Assembly: GCA_963825765.1 (NCBI GenBank)
Contig: CAWGUU010000003.1
Coordinates: forward strand, 124,001 to 188,000
Origin: CAWGUU01 sp963825765
GTDB lineage: Bacteria > Actinomycetota > Acidimicrobiia > Acidimicrobiales > AC-14
Length of the DNA stretch: 64,000 nt
Reading direction: 5' to 3'
Below are positions 23,580 to 31,471 of the stretch, in pieces. Position 1 is the stretch's first letter; each line of letters opens with the position of its first letter. The position numbers and the translations under genes were made by a program. Under the pieces are notes generated by a model that worked only from the letters and a program-made list of their open reading frames with translations, was not told the DNA's origin and ran no database searches.

Positions 23580-24904
23580 CTGGGGGAAACCGGCTCCGCC
23601 GGGTCGGGCGCGTCCTTCCGGGCCTCCTCCACCGCCCACAGGTACCCGCCGAGGGCGCCGGCGACCAGCACGAACTGCAGCACGCCGATGCCGGTGAGCG
23701 ACAGCACGACCAGGGCCACGACCACGCCGGCGACGCGGAACCGGTCGGCGTTGGTGGCCACGGTGGCCAGGAGCCGAGGGTTGCGGGCCGTCGCCTTTGC
23801 CTCGCTCAGGATCGTCAGCAGCCAGGGGGGACGGCCGGCCAGGTAGGCCACGACGCCGACGAGGACCGCCGCCACCAGGATGCCCCACCCGACGCTTCGC
23901 AGGGTGGCGAGCGTGGCGGTCAGGACGCTGTCCGCCGCTCCCCTGGCTGACTCGCCGCGGACCCGCCCGATCAGCTCCTCCTTCAGCCGGCGGATGGCGA
24001 CGGCCGCCAGCAGTAGCCCGACGGTGACGCCGAGCGCCAGCTGCACCAGCCCCCGCCGCCTGTTCACCGCCACCAGCACCGTGGCCAACACCAGGCCCAC
24101 GCTGAGGAGCACGAGCGTCCACATCAGGCGGTCGAGCCGACCGACGAAGGCCTGGGCGTCGTCGAGGTTCGTCCTCGACATCACCGTGACCTCGCCGAAA
24201 TGCTCGGGAAGGGTGATCCCGAGCACCGACGAGAGCGTCTGGCGGGCCGAGGCGGGGATCTCGGTGACGGAGATGTCGGGAACGGTGACCCCCGAGACCA
24301 CCAGGTTCACCCCGCTTTGCACCACTCTCTGCAGGATCTCCGCCACGATGGGCAGCAGGTTGACGCGGACCTCCTCGCCCTCCAGCCTCAGGTTCGGCAG
24401 CTTGTCGTAATCGGCTCGCAGGAGCGAGACGAGCTTTTCATGGCCGATGTCGTTGATACGGCCCCACAGGTCGCGGAACTCCTGGGAGTCGATGAACCTG
24501 GTGACCTCCTTGCCCACCAGGTCGTTGCCCATGTTCGCCACCGGTCCGGCGATGAGCTGAGGGACCAGCTTCGGCAGCTGAGGAATCTCCGTCAAGGCGT
24601 CCGCGATCCGCTTGTCGAGGTCGAGAACCGTGACGAGCTCATCGGTGATGGAGGTGGCCAGCGCAGCCTGCACGGCCGGGTCATCCGCCAAAGGCACCAC
24701 CAGCTCCAGGTAGCGGTCCTGGTCGAAGACCGTCGCGTGGGCCCAGTAGGCGACGGTGCTGACCAGCACGCTGAGGGTGGTGAGCACGACGAGGACCCAC
24801 GTCGTCACCCGGCGGATCCGCCTCCGCCGCACCCCGTCCGCGGGCGGGCGCTCGGGGGGCGCCGCGCCCACGGCCGTGCCGTTGCCCGGTTCCGGCAGTG
24901 CCAC
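23576..24904 (-). CDS. Multi-pass actinobacterial membrane protein, function unknown
   Basis: A 442-residue membrane protein. One helix near residues 33-52 (TTWVLVVLTTLSVLVSTVAYW) is followed by a roughly 200-residue extracytoplasmic domain ('VVPLADDPAVQAALATSI', 'DITELVTVLDLDKRIADAL'-like helices), then helices near 268-285, 290-315, 335-355 and a paired hydrophobic stretch near 390-425. It resembles a class of actinobacterial integral membrane proteins annotated only as hypothetical. No catalytic motif is evident. GTG start at 24904; its stop overlaps the convergent nuclease gene by four bases. Confidence 0.7.
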   Translation of the reverse strand: MALPEPGNGTAVGAAPPERPPADGVRRRRIRRVTTWVLVVLTTLSVLVSTVAYWAHATVFDQDRYLELVVPLADDPAVQAALATSITDELVTVLDLDKRIADALTEIPQLPKLVPQLIAGPVANMGNDLVGKEVTRFIDSQEFRDLWGRINDIGHEKLVSLLRADYDKLPNLRLEGEEVRVNLLPIVAEILQRVVQSGVNLVVSGVTVPDISVTEIPASARQTLSSVLGITLPEHFGEVTVMSRTNLDDAQAFVGRLDRLMWTLVLLSVGLVLATVLVAVNRRRGLVQLALGVTVGLLLAAVAIRRLKEELIGRVRGESARGAADSVLTATLATLRSVGWGILVAAVLVGVVAYLAGRPPWLLTILSEAKATARNPRLLATVATNADRFRVAGVVVALVVLSLTGIGVLQFVLVAGALGGYLWAVEEARKDAPDPAEPVSPS

Positions 24905-24964
24905 GGGCGGAGGCTAGTGGGTGGCGCCGAGGGGCGACTGGTGAGCGGCGCCCGGCGGCACCGC

Positions 24965-24970
24965 TACCGT
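24965..24970 (+). promoter_or_regulatory. -10-like TACCGT before the PAP2 gene
   Basis: TACCGT lies exactly 8 nt before GTG 24979, the same geometry as at 21782 and 31458. Suggests a leaderless transcript starting at the GTG. Confidence 0.4.
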
Positions 24971-24978
24971 GCAGCCCA

Positions 24979-25584
24979 GTGAGCCGCCGATCCGACCTCC
25001 GACGCCACATGTCCCGCTTCGACGAGGCCGTCGACAGCGGATTCGACCACCTGCGGGGCCGGCCGGTCGTCGACAGGGTGCTCTACACGGCCACCGAGCT
25101 GGGCGACTTCAGCCTGATCTGGCTGATCCTCGGAGCTCTCCGGGGCCTGCGCTCGGAGCGGGACTTGCACGCCGCGGTGCGGTTGGGATTGAGCCTGGGG
25201 GCGGAGTCGTTCCTGGTGAACGCCCTGATCAAGTCGCTCATCCGCCGGCGCCGGCCGATCACCGAGATGGCACACCCCCACCACTTCCGGCGGCCGTTGA
25301 CCACCAGCTTCCCGAGCGGCCACGCCACGTCCGCCTTCAGCGCGGCCATGCTGCTCAGCGACGACGACGTGCTGTGGCCGCTCTACCTGACCGTCGCCGT
25401 GATCGTGGCGTCCAGCCGGATCCACGTGAGGATCCACCATGCGTCCGACGTGGTGGGGGGCGCAGCGATAGGCGTGGCCCTGGGACTGCTGATTCGGAAG
25501 ATCGCCCCGCTGCCGCCCGCCAGGAGTGTCCTGCCGGTGACGCCTACGGCCCCCGCGTCGCCTGTGCCGACCGCCGGGAGCTGA
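24979..25584 (+). CDS. PAP2-family membrane phosphatase
   Basis: A 201-residue PAP2 (type 2 phosphatidic acid phosphatase) protein with all three signature motifs: 'KSLIRRRRP' near residue 88 (Kx6RP), 'PSGHAT' near 113 (PSGH) and 'SRIHVRIHHASD' near 145 (SRx5HxxxD). Several hydrophobic helices surround them, so the active site faces outside the membrane. Such enzymes dephosphorylate lipid phosphates, including undecaprenyl diphosphate. GTG 24979 is favoured by the -10 hexamer 8 nt upstream; an ATG at 25009 is the alternative. It diverges from the membrane protein at 23576-24904. Confidence 0.85.
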   Translation: MSRRSDLRRHMSRFDEAVDSGFDHLRGRPVVDRVLYTATELGDFSLIWLILGALRGLRSERDLHAAVRLGLSLGAESFLVNALIKSLIRRRRPITEMAHPHHFRRPLTTSFPSGHATSAFSAAMLLSDDDVLWPLYLTVAVIVASSRIHVRIHHASDVVGGAAIGVALGLLIRKIAPLPPARSVLPVTPTAPASPVPTAGS

Positions 25585-25596
25585 ACCGAGCCAGGG

Positions 25597-25791
25597 CTAG
25601 TTGACGCCGACCGCCTCGAGGGACTCCAGGTTGGCCAGGTCGGCGGGCGCCGAGAGCACCGAACGCACGTCGAGAAGGAGGTCGGTGACCTCGGCGGTGG
25701 AGACGAGCTCCCGCCGGTTCATCCAGCCCAGGCTCCGGTCGATGATCCGGAGAGCCTCCGCAATTGCCTCGTTCTCGATCGTGGCGCTCAT
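25597..25791 (-). CDS. Small acidic helical protein, function unknown
   Basis: A 64-residue protein without cysteine or membrane segment. ATG 25791 is preceded by AGGAGT at five bases, a good ribosome site. The sequence is predicted helical ('EAIAEALRIIDRSLGWM', 'AEVTDLLLDVRSVLS') and ends 'LESLEAVGVN'. I do not recognise the family. It is convergent with the PAP2 gene, 12 bases from its stop. Confidence 0.6.
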   Translation of the reverse strand: MSATIENEAIAEALRIIDRSLGWMNRRELVSTAEVTDLLLDVRSVLSAPADLANLESLEAVGVN

Positions 25792-25913
25792 CGTCTACTC
25801 CTAACACCGGTAGGGGCTGCGCTGTTCCTTTATGTAGTTCGTCACAACCGGACGCTGGCTGAAGCCCCAGGCCGTCAAGTCAATTGTCTCACCCTCCTGG
25901 GATGCTTCAAACC

Positions 25914-26090
25914 ATGAACGAGCAACTGCCCTTGATCGGCACCGAGCACCGCCCGTGGGTGATCGACCAGCACACCCGCCAGATCGGCCTGGAAGGCCTC
26001 CGCCAAGCCCGTGCCGCGCTCGCCGGGGGGCGGGCCGACCACCACTGCCAGGGCGCCGACGCCGCGGTCGACCGGCCGGCCGCCGCCTGA
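25914..26090 (+). CDS. Short conserved actinobacterial protein, function unknown
   Basis: A 58-residue basic protein starting MNEQLPLIGTEHRPWVID. The core 'WVIDQHTRQIGLEGLRQAR' resembles a pattern (W-x-(I/L)-D-x-x-T-R-x-x-G-x-x-G-(I/L)-x-x-AR-x-AL) seen in many tiny actinobacterial proteins next to other genes, which I know only as hypothetical. The AGG-poor upstream region gives weak start support; 'CTCCTGG' near 25895 is not a ribosome site on this strand. Confidence rests on the pattern. Confidence 0.5.
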   Translation: MNEQLPLIGTEHRPWVIDQHTRQIGLEGLRQARAALAGGRADHHCQGADAAVDRPAAA

Positions 26091-26207
26091 GCCACCCACC
26101 GGCCGACCCCATACCGACGGCGCACGAGGAGCGCTACCGTTGGCGGTCACGGCCGCCGGTCCGGCGCTCGCCCTTCCCCGCGACAACTCCTGCCGAGGAA
26201 GAGGCAC

Positions 26208-26744
26208 ATGACCAGGCTCGCTTCGGTCCGACTCCTGCTCCTGCTGGTGGTGGTTGCGGTGATGTGCGCCGCGGCCGGCTGCGCCAGGGGCGTCCCGCCC
26301 GCTCCCCCGCCGCCGCCGGCCGTCGCCCTGCCGACGGGGCTCGACACCACCATCCAACGGGTCGTCGACGGTGACACGGTCGTCGTGGCCGGAGGTCACC
26401 ACGTACGGCTCATCGGCATCGACACGCCGGAGACCAAGGATCCCCGCAGGCCGGTCCAGTGCTTCGGCCGCCAGGCCTCGGAGTTCGTGTCCACGATGCT
26501 GCCGAAGGGCAGCGGCGTGCGGCTCGTGGGCGACGTGGAGAACCGGGACGTCTACGACCGCACGCTGGCGTATGTCTACCGGCTGCCCGACGGGCTCTTC
26601 GTCAATGCCGAGCTGGTCCGCGAGGGCTACGCCAAGGTCCTCACGATCCCTCCCAACGTGGCCCACTCCGACGAGCTCGTGGCCCTCGCCGGGGAGGCGC
26701 GCGACGCCGGCCGGGGCCTGTGGGGCGCCTGCAGGACCGCCTGA
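26208..26744 (+). CDS. Secreted thermonuclease-like (SNase) lipoprotein
   Basis: A 178-residue exported nuclease. A signal peptide with lipobox-like 'VMCAAAGC' precedes a proline-rich linker and an SNase domain with 'IQRVVDGDTVVV' near residue 48, 'VRLIGIDTPETKDP' near 65, 'VQCFGRQASEF' near 85 and 'YDRTLAYVYRLPDG' near 115, the Arg/Asp/Glu positions of staphylococcal nuclease. It would degrade extracellular nucleic acid while attached to the membrane. ATG 26208 follows GAGGAAGAG; a TACCGT at 26135-26140 could be its -10. Confidence 0.85.
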   Translation: MTRLASVRLLLLLVVVAVMCAAAGCARGVPPAPPPPPAVALPTGLDTTIQRVVDGDTVVVAGGHHVRLIGIDTPETKDPRRPVQCFGRQASEFVSTMLPKGSGVRLVGDVENRDVYDRTLAYVYRLPDGLFVNAELVREGYAKVLTIPPNVAHSDELVALAGEARDAGRGLWGACRTA

Positions 26745-26793
26745 GCAGGAGGTGCAGGCGCTGAAGGAGCGCCGGGCGGGGAAGATAGCGGCC

Positions 26794-27252
26794 ATGATCA
26801 TCACCGAGAAGACCAAGCGGGCGATCCTGTTCAAGCCCCACGACGCGAAGCGGGTGGGCGAAGGCTGCTACTACATGGACCACATCGTCTGGCTGAACGG
26901 TGAGCACATCGAGATGGGCGACGGCGTCGGCTTCAACTACGGCTGCTACGTGAACGGCTTCGGTGGCCTGATCGTCGGCGACGGCACGCTGTTCGGCCCG
27001 TACACCATGGTCCACACCGCAAACCACCAGACCGACGACGTGAATCGGCCCATCGTCGAGCAGGGCTGGATCGAGTCGCCGCCCGTCCAGATCGGCGCCC
27101 AGTGCTGGGTCGGAATGGGCGTCTGTATCCTCCCGGGCGTGCGCATCGGCGAGGGATGCGTGATAGGGGCGGGGAGCGTCGTCACCAAAGACCTCGACGC
27201 CTACGTGGTGGCGGTCGGCAACCCGGCCAAACCGGTCAAGAGCCGCCGTTGA
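26794..27252 (+). CDS. Left-handed beta-helix (hexapeptide) O-acetyltransferase
   Basis: A 152-residue LbetaH acyltransferase. Hexapeptide turns start near residue 35 ('IEMGDGVGFNYGCYVNGFGG'-type repeat, 'LIVGDGTLFGPYTMVH'), with the catalytic His in 'TANHQTD' near 80 and the CoA-loop 'VGMGVCILPGVRIGEGCVIGAGSVVTKDL' region near 105-135. It resembles WcaF/LacA-type sugar O-acetyltransferases. It is the first gene of a four-gene run with overlapping ends (26794-31046), consistent with capsule or O-antigen-like glycan synthesis. ATG 26794 is chosen at the homologous start; the ribosome site is weak. Confidence 0.8.
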   Translation: MIITEKTKRAILFKPHDAKRVGEGCYYMDHIVWLNGEHIEMGDGVGFNYGCYVNGFGGLIVGDGTLFGPYTMVHTANHQTDDVNRPIVEQGWIESPPVQIGAQCWVGMGVCILPGVRIGEGCVIGAGSVVTKDLDAYVVAVGNPAKPVKSRR

Positions 27253-28325
27253 CCAGGATCCTGTTCCTCCAGCAGCAGCCCTGCATCCGGACGCTCAAGT
27301 ACGCCCTCGGCCTGCGTGCCCTGGGCGGCTTCGAGCTGGGCTTCGCCTGCCAGGGCCAGACGCTGAGCGAGTGGTACGGCGAGGGTGACGACCTGTTCGA
27401 CAGGTGGTGGCGGATCGGGGCCGATCCGTCCGACGTGGCCCGCGTGGTCGAGGAGTTCCGACCCGCCGTCATCCACAGCCACAACCTGCCCGACCGCCTC
27501 ACCGTGGCGGCCCTCGAGGTCGTCGGCGGCGACGTCCCGGTCATCCACGACGTCCACGACCTGCAGAGCCTGCGAAACACGCCGTACGAGGACGGCTTCC
27601 CGGAGCCGGCCGACCCCCTCGTGCTCGAGAAGCAGGCGGTCGGGGGCTGCGCCGCCCTGGTGGCGGTGTCGGACGAGATGCTCGACGAGATCACCGCCCG
27701 CTACGGGCGCCCCGAGCGGTCGCTGTGCTTCGCCAATTACGCCGTCGGCCGCGACCTCCCGGCGGCGCTGCCGCCGCCCGACCGGCCCCTGTCGTCGCCG
27801 CCGCGGGTCGTCTACCAGGGCACCCTGTCCACCAACGGTGGCCATTACGACCTGCGGGAGATCTTCCGGAAACTTGTCGAGGAGGGTGTGTCGCTCGACG
27901 TCTACGCGGCCCGGCCCGCGCCCGAGTACGAGCAGCTCGCCGACGACCTCCCCGGGCTGACGGTGCACGCGCGCATGCCGCCCGCCCAGCTCCTGACCGA
28001 GCTGGGCCGGTACGACTTCGGGTGGGCCGGCTTCAACTCGTCGCTCAACCGGGCCCATTTGGACACAGCCCTGCCCAACAAGGCCTTCGAGTACCTCGGT
28101 TGCGGTCTCCCGGTGCTCACACTCGACCACCGCGCGCTGCGCCGCTTCGTCGAGCGTGAAGGCGTCGGCATCTCGCTGGCGTCGATCGACGGCCTCGGGT
28201 CCCGGCTGGAGGACCTCGACCTGGTTGCCCTGCGCAGGCGGGTGGCCGAGGCCCGCCCGGCTCTGACGGTCGAGGCCAACATCGCCACGATCGCGGAGCT
28301 CTACCGGGAAGTGGCAGGACCGTGA
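27249..28325 (+). CDS. Glycosyltransferase, GT4-like
   Basis: A 358-residue glycosyltransferase of GT-B layout. N-terminal Rossmann features include 'PAVIHSHNLPDRLTVAAL' near residue 75 and 'VPVIHDVHDLQSLRN' near 98; the C-terminal half has 'RVVYQGTLSTNGGHYDL' near 195 and 'LPNKAFEYLGCGLPVLTLD' near 277, the nucleotide-sugar binding 'KxFEYLxxGLPV' motif of GT4 enzymes. Start is TTG 27249 overlapping the previous stop (TTGA), so translation is coupled. Donor and acceptor are unknown; neighbours suggest a surface glycan with amino-uronic sugar. Confidence 0.8.
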   Translation: MTRILFLQQQPCIRTLKYALGLRALGGFELGFACQGQTLSEWYGEGDDLFDRWWRIGADPSDVARVVEEFRPAVIHSHNLPDRLTVAALEVVGGDVPVIHDVHDLQSLRNTPYEDGFPEPADPLVLEKQAVGGCAALVAVSDEMLDEITARYGRPERSLCFANYAVGRDLPAALPPPDRPLSSPPRVVYQGTLSTNGGHYDLREIFRKLVEEGVSLDVYAARPAPEYEQLADDLPGLTVHARMPPAQLLTELGRYDFGWAGFNSSLNRAHLDTALPNKAFEYLGCGLPVLTLDHRALRRFVEREGVGISLASIDGLGSRLEDLDLVALRRRVAEARPALTVEANIATIAELYREVAGP

Positions 28326-29866
28326 GCGCGGCGCCCCAGGTAGCGGTTGTCGGCTGTGGGCCCTGGGGGCGCAACCTGGTTCGCACCTTCGGTGAGCTGG
28401 GAGCCCTTCGCCTCGTCGTCGACACCGACCCGGTAACGGCCAAGGCGGTGTCGACGGAGTACGACGTTCCTGCCCGCGACCTCGACGCCGCCCTCGACGA
28501 CCCCCTGGTCGAGGGCGTGGTGGTGGCGGTGCCGGCCGCTCAGCACGTCGCCGTGGCCCGCCTGGCGCTGGCCGCCGGCAAGGCGGTCTTCGTGGAGAAG
28601 CCCTTCGCCCTGTCCGTCGCGGAGGCAGAGGAGCTCTGCTCCCTCGCCGACGAGTGCGGCCGCGTGCTCATGGTCGGCCACCTCCTGCGCTACCACCCCG
28701 CGTTCGTGCGGCTCGAGGCCATGGTCCGCGACGGCTCGCTCGGCCGCCTGCGGTACGTCTACGCCAATCGCCTGAACCTGGGCCGGATCCGGCGGGAGGA
28801 GGACGTCCTCCGCAGCTTCGCCCCCCACGACGTCTCCATGGTCCTCGCCCTCGCCGGCGCCGAACCCGAAGCGGTGTGGGCGGACGGCGGCGACTACCTC
28901 CAGGACGGCGTCGCCGACGTCACCACGACCAACCTCCGCTTCGCCGGTGGCGTACGGGCCCACGTGTTCGTCTCCTGGCTCAACCCGTTCAAGGAGCAGA
29001 AGCTGGTGGTCGTCGGCGAGGACGCCATGGCCGTGTTCGACGACCTCCAGCCGTGGCCCTCGAAGCTCCGCCTCTACCGCCACACGGTCGGATGGACCGA
29101 CGGCAGCGCCGAGGTGGTCAAGGCCGAAGCCGAGCCCGTCGCGCTGGAGCCGGCCGAACCGCTGGCCGTGGAGTGCGGCCACTTCCTCGACTGCGTCGCC
29201 GGGCGGTCGTCGCCCCTGACCGCCGGGCGGGAGGGCCTGGGCGTGGTCCGGGTGCTGGACCAGGCCGCTTCCTCCCTGCGGCGGTCGGCGGCGTCGGTGC
29301 ACGAGAGCGCCTACGTCGACCAGCCCTCCGAGATCGGCGAGGGCACCCGCATCTGGCACTTCAGCCACGTGCTGGCCGGCAGCCGCATCGGCCGCGACTG
29401 CACCATCGGCCAGAACGTCATGATCGGGCCCGACGTGGCGGTCGGCGACCGCTGCAAGATCCAGAACAACGTCAGCGTCTACCGCGGCGTGACCCTGGAG
29501 GACGAGGTCTTCTGCGGGCCGAGCTGCGTGTTCACCAACGTGGCCAACCCCCGGGCCGACATCGATCGGGCCGCCGAGCTCCGTGCCACCACCGTCGGGC
29601 GGGGAGCCACCATCGGCGCCAACGCGACCGTGGTGTGCGGCCACCGCATCGGCCGGTGGGCATTCGTGGCCGCAGGGGCGGTGGTGACGTCGGACGTGCC
29701 GGCCCACGCCCTCGTCGCCGGCGTCCCGGCCCGTCGCATCGGGTGGGTCAGCCATGCCGGCGAGCGGCTGGGCGACGACCTCGTGTGCCCTCGCACCGGG
29801 CGGCGCTACGCCCTCGTGGGGCCGGACCAGCTGGAGGAGATCCCCGACGACGAGCCCGATGCCTGA
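28322..29866 (+). CDS. Fusion of Gfo/Idh/MocA dehydrogenase and hexapeptide N-acetyltransferase (WbpB-WbpD type)
   Basis: A 514-residue two-domain enzyme. Residues 1-320 are a Gfo/Idh/MocA oxidoreductase with NAD-binding 'VAVVGCGPWGRNLVR', 'VFVEKPFAL' (catalytic Lys region) and 'GHLLRYHPAF'. Residues about 325-500 are a left-handed beta-helix acetyltransferase: 'RIWHFSHVLAGSRIG', 'GQNVMIGPDVAVGDRCKIQN', 'NVSVYRGVTLEDEVFCGPS' and 'VAAGAVVTSDVPAHALVAG'. In the UDP-ManNAc3NAcA pathway these steps are separate proteins, WbpB (UDP-GlcNAcA 3-dehydrogenase) and WbpD (acetylation of the 3-amine), flanking the WbpE aminotransferase, which is the next gene here. GTG start overlaps the previous stop (GTGA). 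Confidence 0.85.
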   Translation: MSAAPQVAVVGCGPWGRNLVRTFGELGALRLVVDTDPVTAKAVSTEYDVPARDLDAALDDPLVEGVVVAVPAAQHVAVARLALAAGKAVFVEKPFALSVAEAEELCSLADECGRVLMVGHLLRYHPAFVRLEAMVRDGSLGRLRYVYANRLNLGRIRREEDVLRSFAPHDVSMVLALAGAEPEAVWADGGDYLQDGVADVTTTNLRFAGGVRAHVFVSWLNPFKEQKLVVVGEDAMAVFDDLQPWPSKLRLYRHTVGWTDGSAEVVKAEAEPVALEPAEPLAVECGHFLDCVAGRSSPLTAGREGLGVVRVLDQAASSLRRSAASVHESAYVDQPSEIGEGTRIWHFSHVLAGSRIGRDCTIGQNVMIGPDVAVGDRCKIQNNVSVYRGVTLEDEVFCGPSCVFTNVANPRADIDRAAELRATTVGRGATIGANATVVCGHRIGRWAFVAAGAVVTSDVPAHALVAGVPARRIGWVSHAGERLGDDLVCPRTGRRYALVGPDQLEEIPDDEPDA

Positions 29867-31046
29867 GCCGCCTGTCGATTTGCCGCTCGTCGATTTGCCG
29901 CTCGTCGATTTGCCGCTCGTCGATTTGCCGCTCGTCGATTTGGCGGCCCAGCGGCGGCGGATCGGCGCCGAGATCGACGGGGCCATGGCCGCGGTCGTCG
30001 ATCACGGGCAGTTCATCCAGGGGCCCGAGGTCGCCCGGCTGGAGGACGAGCTGGCGAGACGCTGCGGCGTGGCCCACGCGGTGGGCTGCTCGAGTGGCAC
30101 CGACGCCCTGCTCCTGGCCCTGCTGGCCTCGGGCGTCGGTCCCGGTCAGGCGGTGTTCGTGCCCGCCTTCAGCTTCGTGGCCACGGCCGAGGTCGTCGCG
30201 CTCGTGGGGGCCACACCGGTCTTCGTCGACATCCGGGCCGCCACCTTCAACCTCGACCCCACCAGCCTCGGCGACGCCGTCGGGGCCGCCCGAGAACTGG
30301 GGCTTCGCCCGGCCGGGGTCATCGCCGTCGACCTGTTCGGCCAGCCGGCCGACTACCCCGCCATCCGGTCCGTCGCCGACGACGCGGGGCTGTGGGTCCT
30401 CGCCGACGCCGCCCAGAGCCTCGGTGGCACGCTCGACGGGCAGCCGGTGGGCTCGTTGGCCGACGTGACCGCCACCAGCTTCTTCCCGGCCAAGCCGCTC
30501 GGCTGCTACGGCGACGGCGGGGCGGTGTTCGTCGACGACGGCGACATGGCCGACCGGGTGCGGTCGCTGCGCGTGCACGGCAAGGGCAAGAGCAGGTACG
30601 ACAACGTCCGGATCGGGATGAACAGCCGTCTGGACACGCTTCAGGCGGCGGTGCTGCTGGCCAAGCTGGCGATCTTCGACGATGAGCTGGCCCGACGCCA
30701 GCGGGTGGCGGCACGCTACGCCGAGGGCCTGGCCGGTGTGGTTGGCGTGCCGTCGGTGGCGGCCGGAGCCACCTCGGCCTGGGCCGCCTACACCGTGACC
30801 GCCCCCGGCCGGGACCGGCTGGCAGCCGCCCTGCGGCGGTCCGGGATCGCCACCGCGGTGTACTACCCCCGCCCCCTCCACCATCAGCCGGCGTTCGCAG
30901 CATTCCCCGTGGCTCCGGGAGGCCTGGCCGTCTCCGAGCGGTTGGCGACCGAGGTCCTGAGCCTGCCGATGCACCCCTACCTCGAGCCCGCCGCCCAGGA
31001 CCGGGTCGTCGACGCGGTCCGGCTGGCGCTCTCCCTGACCCGCTAG
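29859..31046 (+). CDS. DegT/DnrJ/EryC1 sugar aminotransferase (WbpE-like) with repeat-expanded N-terminus
   Basis: A 395-residue PLP-dependent sugar-nucleotide aminotransferase. After an N-terminal run of VDLPL pentapeptides (15-bp DNA repeats), the fold begins at 'VDLAAQRRRIGAEIDGAM'. Key motifs: 'VGCSSGTDALLLAL' near residue 85, 'AFSFVATAEVVALVGATPVF' region near 110, 'DAAQSLGG' near 183 and the PLP lysine in 'TSFFPAKPLGCYGDGG' near 205. With the fused dehydrogenase-acetyltransferase upstream it would install the 3-amino group of a 2,3-diamino uronic sugar nucleotide. ATG 29859 overlaps the previous stop by eight bases. Confidence 0.88.
   Translation: MPEPPVDLPLVDLPLVDLPLVDLPLVDLAAQRRRIGAEIDGAMAAVVDHGQFIQGPEVARLEDELARRCGVAHAVGCSSGTDALLLALLASGVGPGQAVFVPAFSFVATAEVVALVGATPVFVDIRAATFNLDPTSLGDAVGAARELGLRPAGVIAVDLFGQPADYPAIRSVADDAGLWVLADAAQSLGGTLDGQPVGSLADVTATSFFPAKPLGCYGDGGAVFVDDGDMADRVRSLRVHGKGKSRYDNVRIGMNSRLDTLQAAVLLAKLAIFDDELARRQRVAARYAEGLAGVVGVPSVAAGATSAWAAYTVTAPGRDRLAAALRRSGIATAVYYPRPLHHQPAFAAFPVAPGGLAVSERLATEVLSLPMHPYLEPAAQDRVVDAVRLALSLTR
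29874..29942 (+). repeat. 15-bp coding tandem repeat (VDLPL)
   Basis: Four exact copies of GTCGATTTGCCGCTC at 29874-29933 and a partial fifth to 29942. Each adds the five residues VDLPL, so copy-number change keeps the frame. Confidence 0.95.
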
Positions 31047-31060
31047 CGGCAGGTCGCTCC

Positions 31061-31066
31061 TAGTGT
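31061..31066 (+). promoter_or_regulatory. -10-like TAGTGT before the cupin gene
   Basis: TAGTGT lies 7 nt before ATG 31074, with no ribosome site between; likely leaderless start. Confidence 0.35.
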
Positions 31067-31073
31067 TCGGGGC

Positions 31074-31445
31074 ATGCCGCGACTGATAGCCAGCCCGACC
31101 GTCGTCCCCGCCGCCGGCGACCCGCCCAAGGTGATCAAGGAGTTCGTGGGACGGGTGAACTCCTCGACCGAGGCGGTGTCGGTGGCGGTGATGGAGAGCC
31201 CGCACGGGTGGGAGGAGCCCGGCCAGACACCCACCTTCGACGAGTACACCGTCGTGCTGGAGGGCATGCTCGTGGTCGAGTCCCACGACGGCCCACCGTT
31301 GCGCGTGGCCGCCGGGCAGGCGGTGCACACACCGGCTGGGCAGTGGGTCCGCTACTCCACGCCCGATCCCGGGGGCGCCCGGTACGTCGCCGTCTGCAGT
31401 CCGGCGTTCTCGCCCGAAACCGTCCACCGGGACGCAGGGGAGTAA
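31074..31445 (+). CDS. Cupin-domain protein
   Basis: A 123-residue single cupin barrel. The two cupin motifs are relaxed: 'DEYTVVLEGMLVVES' near residue 55 and 'VAAGQAVHTPAGQWVRYSTP' split around 80-95. The first motif lacks the usual double His, so metal binding is uncertain. It may bind or isomerise a small metabolite. It is followed 26 bases later by the YdjC-like gene, which appears to have its own promoter. Confidence 0.75.
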   Translation: MPRLIASPTVVPAAGDPPKVIKEFVGRVNSSTEAVSVAVMESPHGWEEPGQTPTFDEYTVVLEGMLVVESHDGPPLRVAAGQAVHTPAGQWVRYSTPDPGGARYVAVCSPAFSPETVHRDAGE

Positions 31446-31457
31446 CGCCGGGCCGGG

Positions 31458-31463
31458 TACCGT
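31458..31463 (+). promoter_or_regulatory. -10-like TACCGT before the YdjC-like gene
   Basis: TACCGT lies 8 nt before GTG 31472, the same spacing as at 21782 and 24965. Confidence 0.4.
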
Positions 31464-31471
31464 CGGGAGTC

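Noticed and set aside
29874..29942. Regular 15-bp repeats considered as a CRISPR array
   Set aside because: Units are contiguous with no spacers, lie inside a coding frame and encode VDLPL; no cas gene is in the window.
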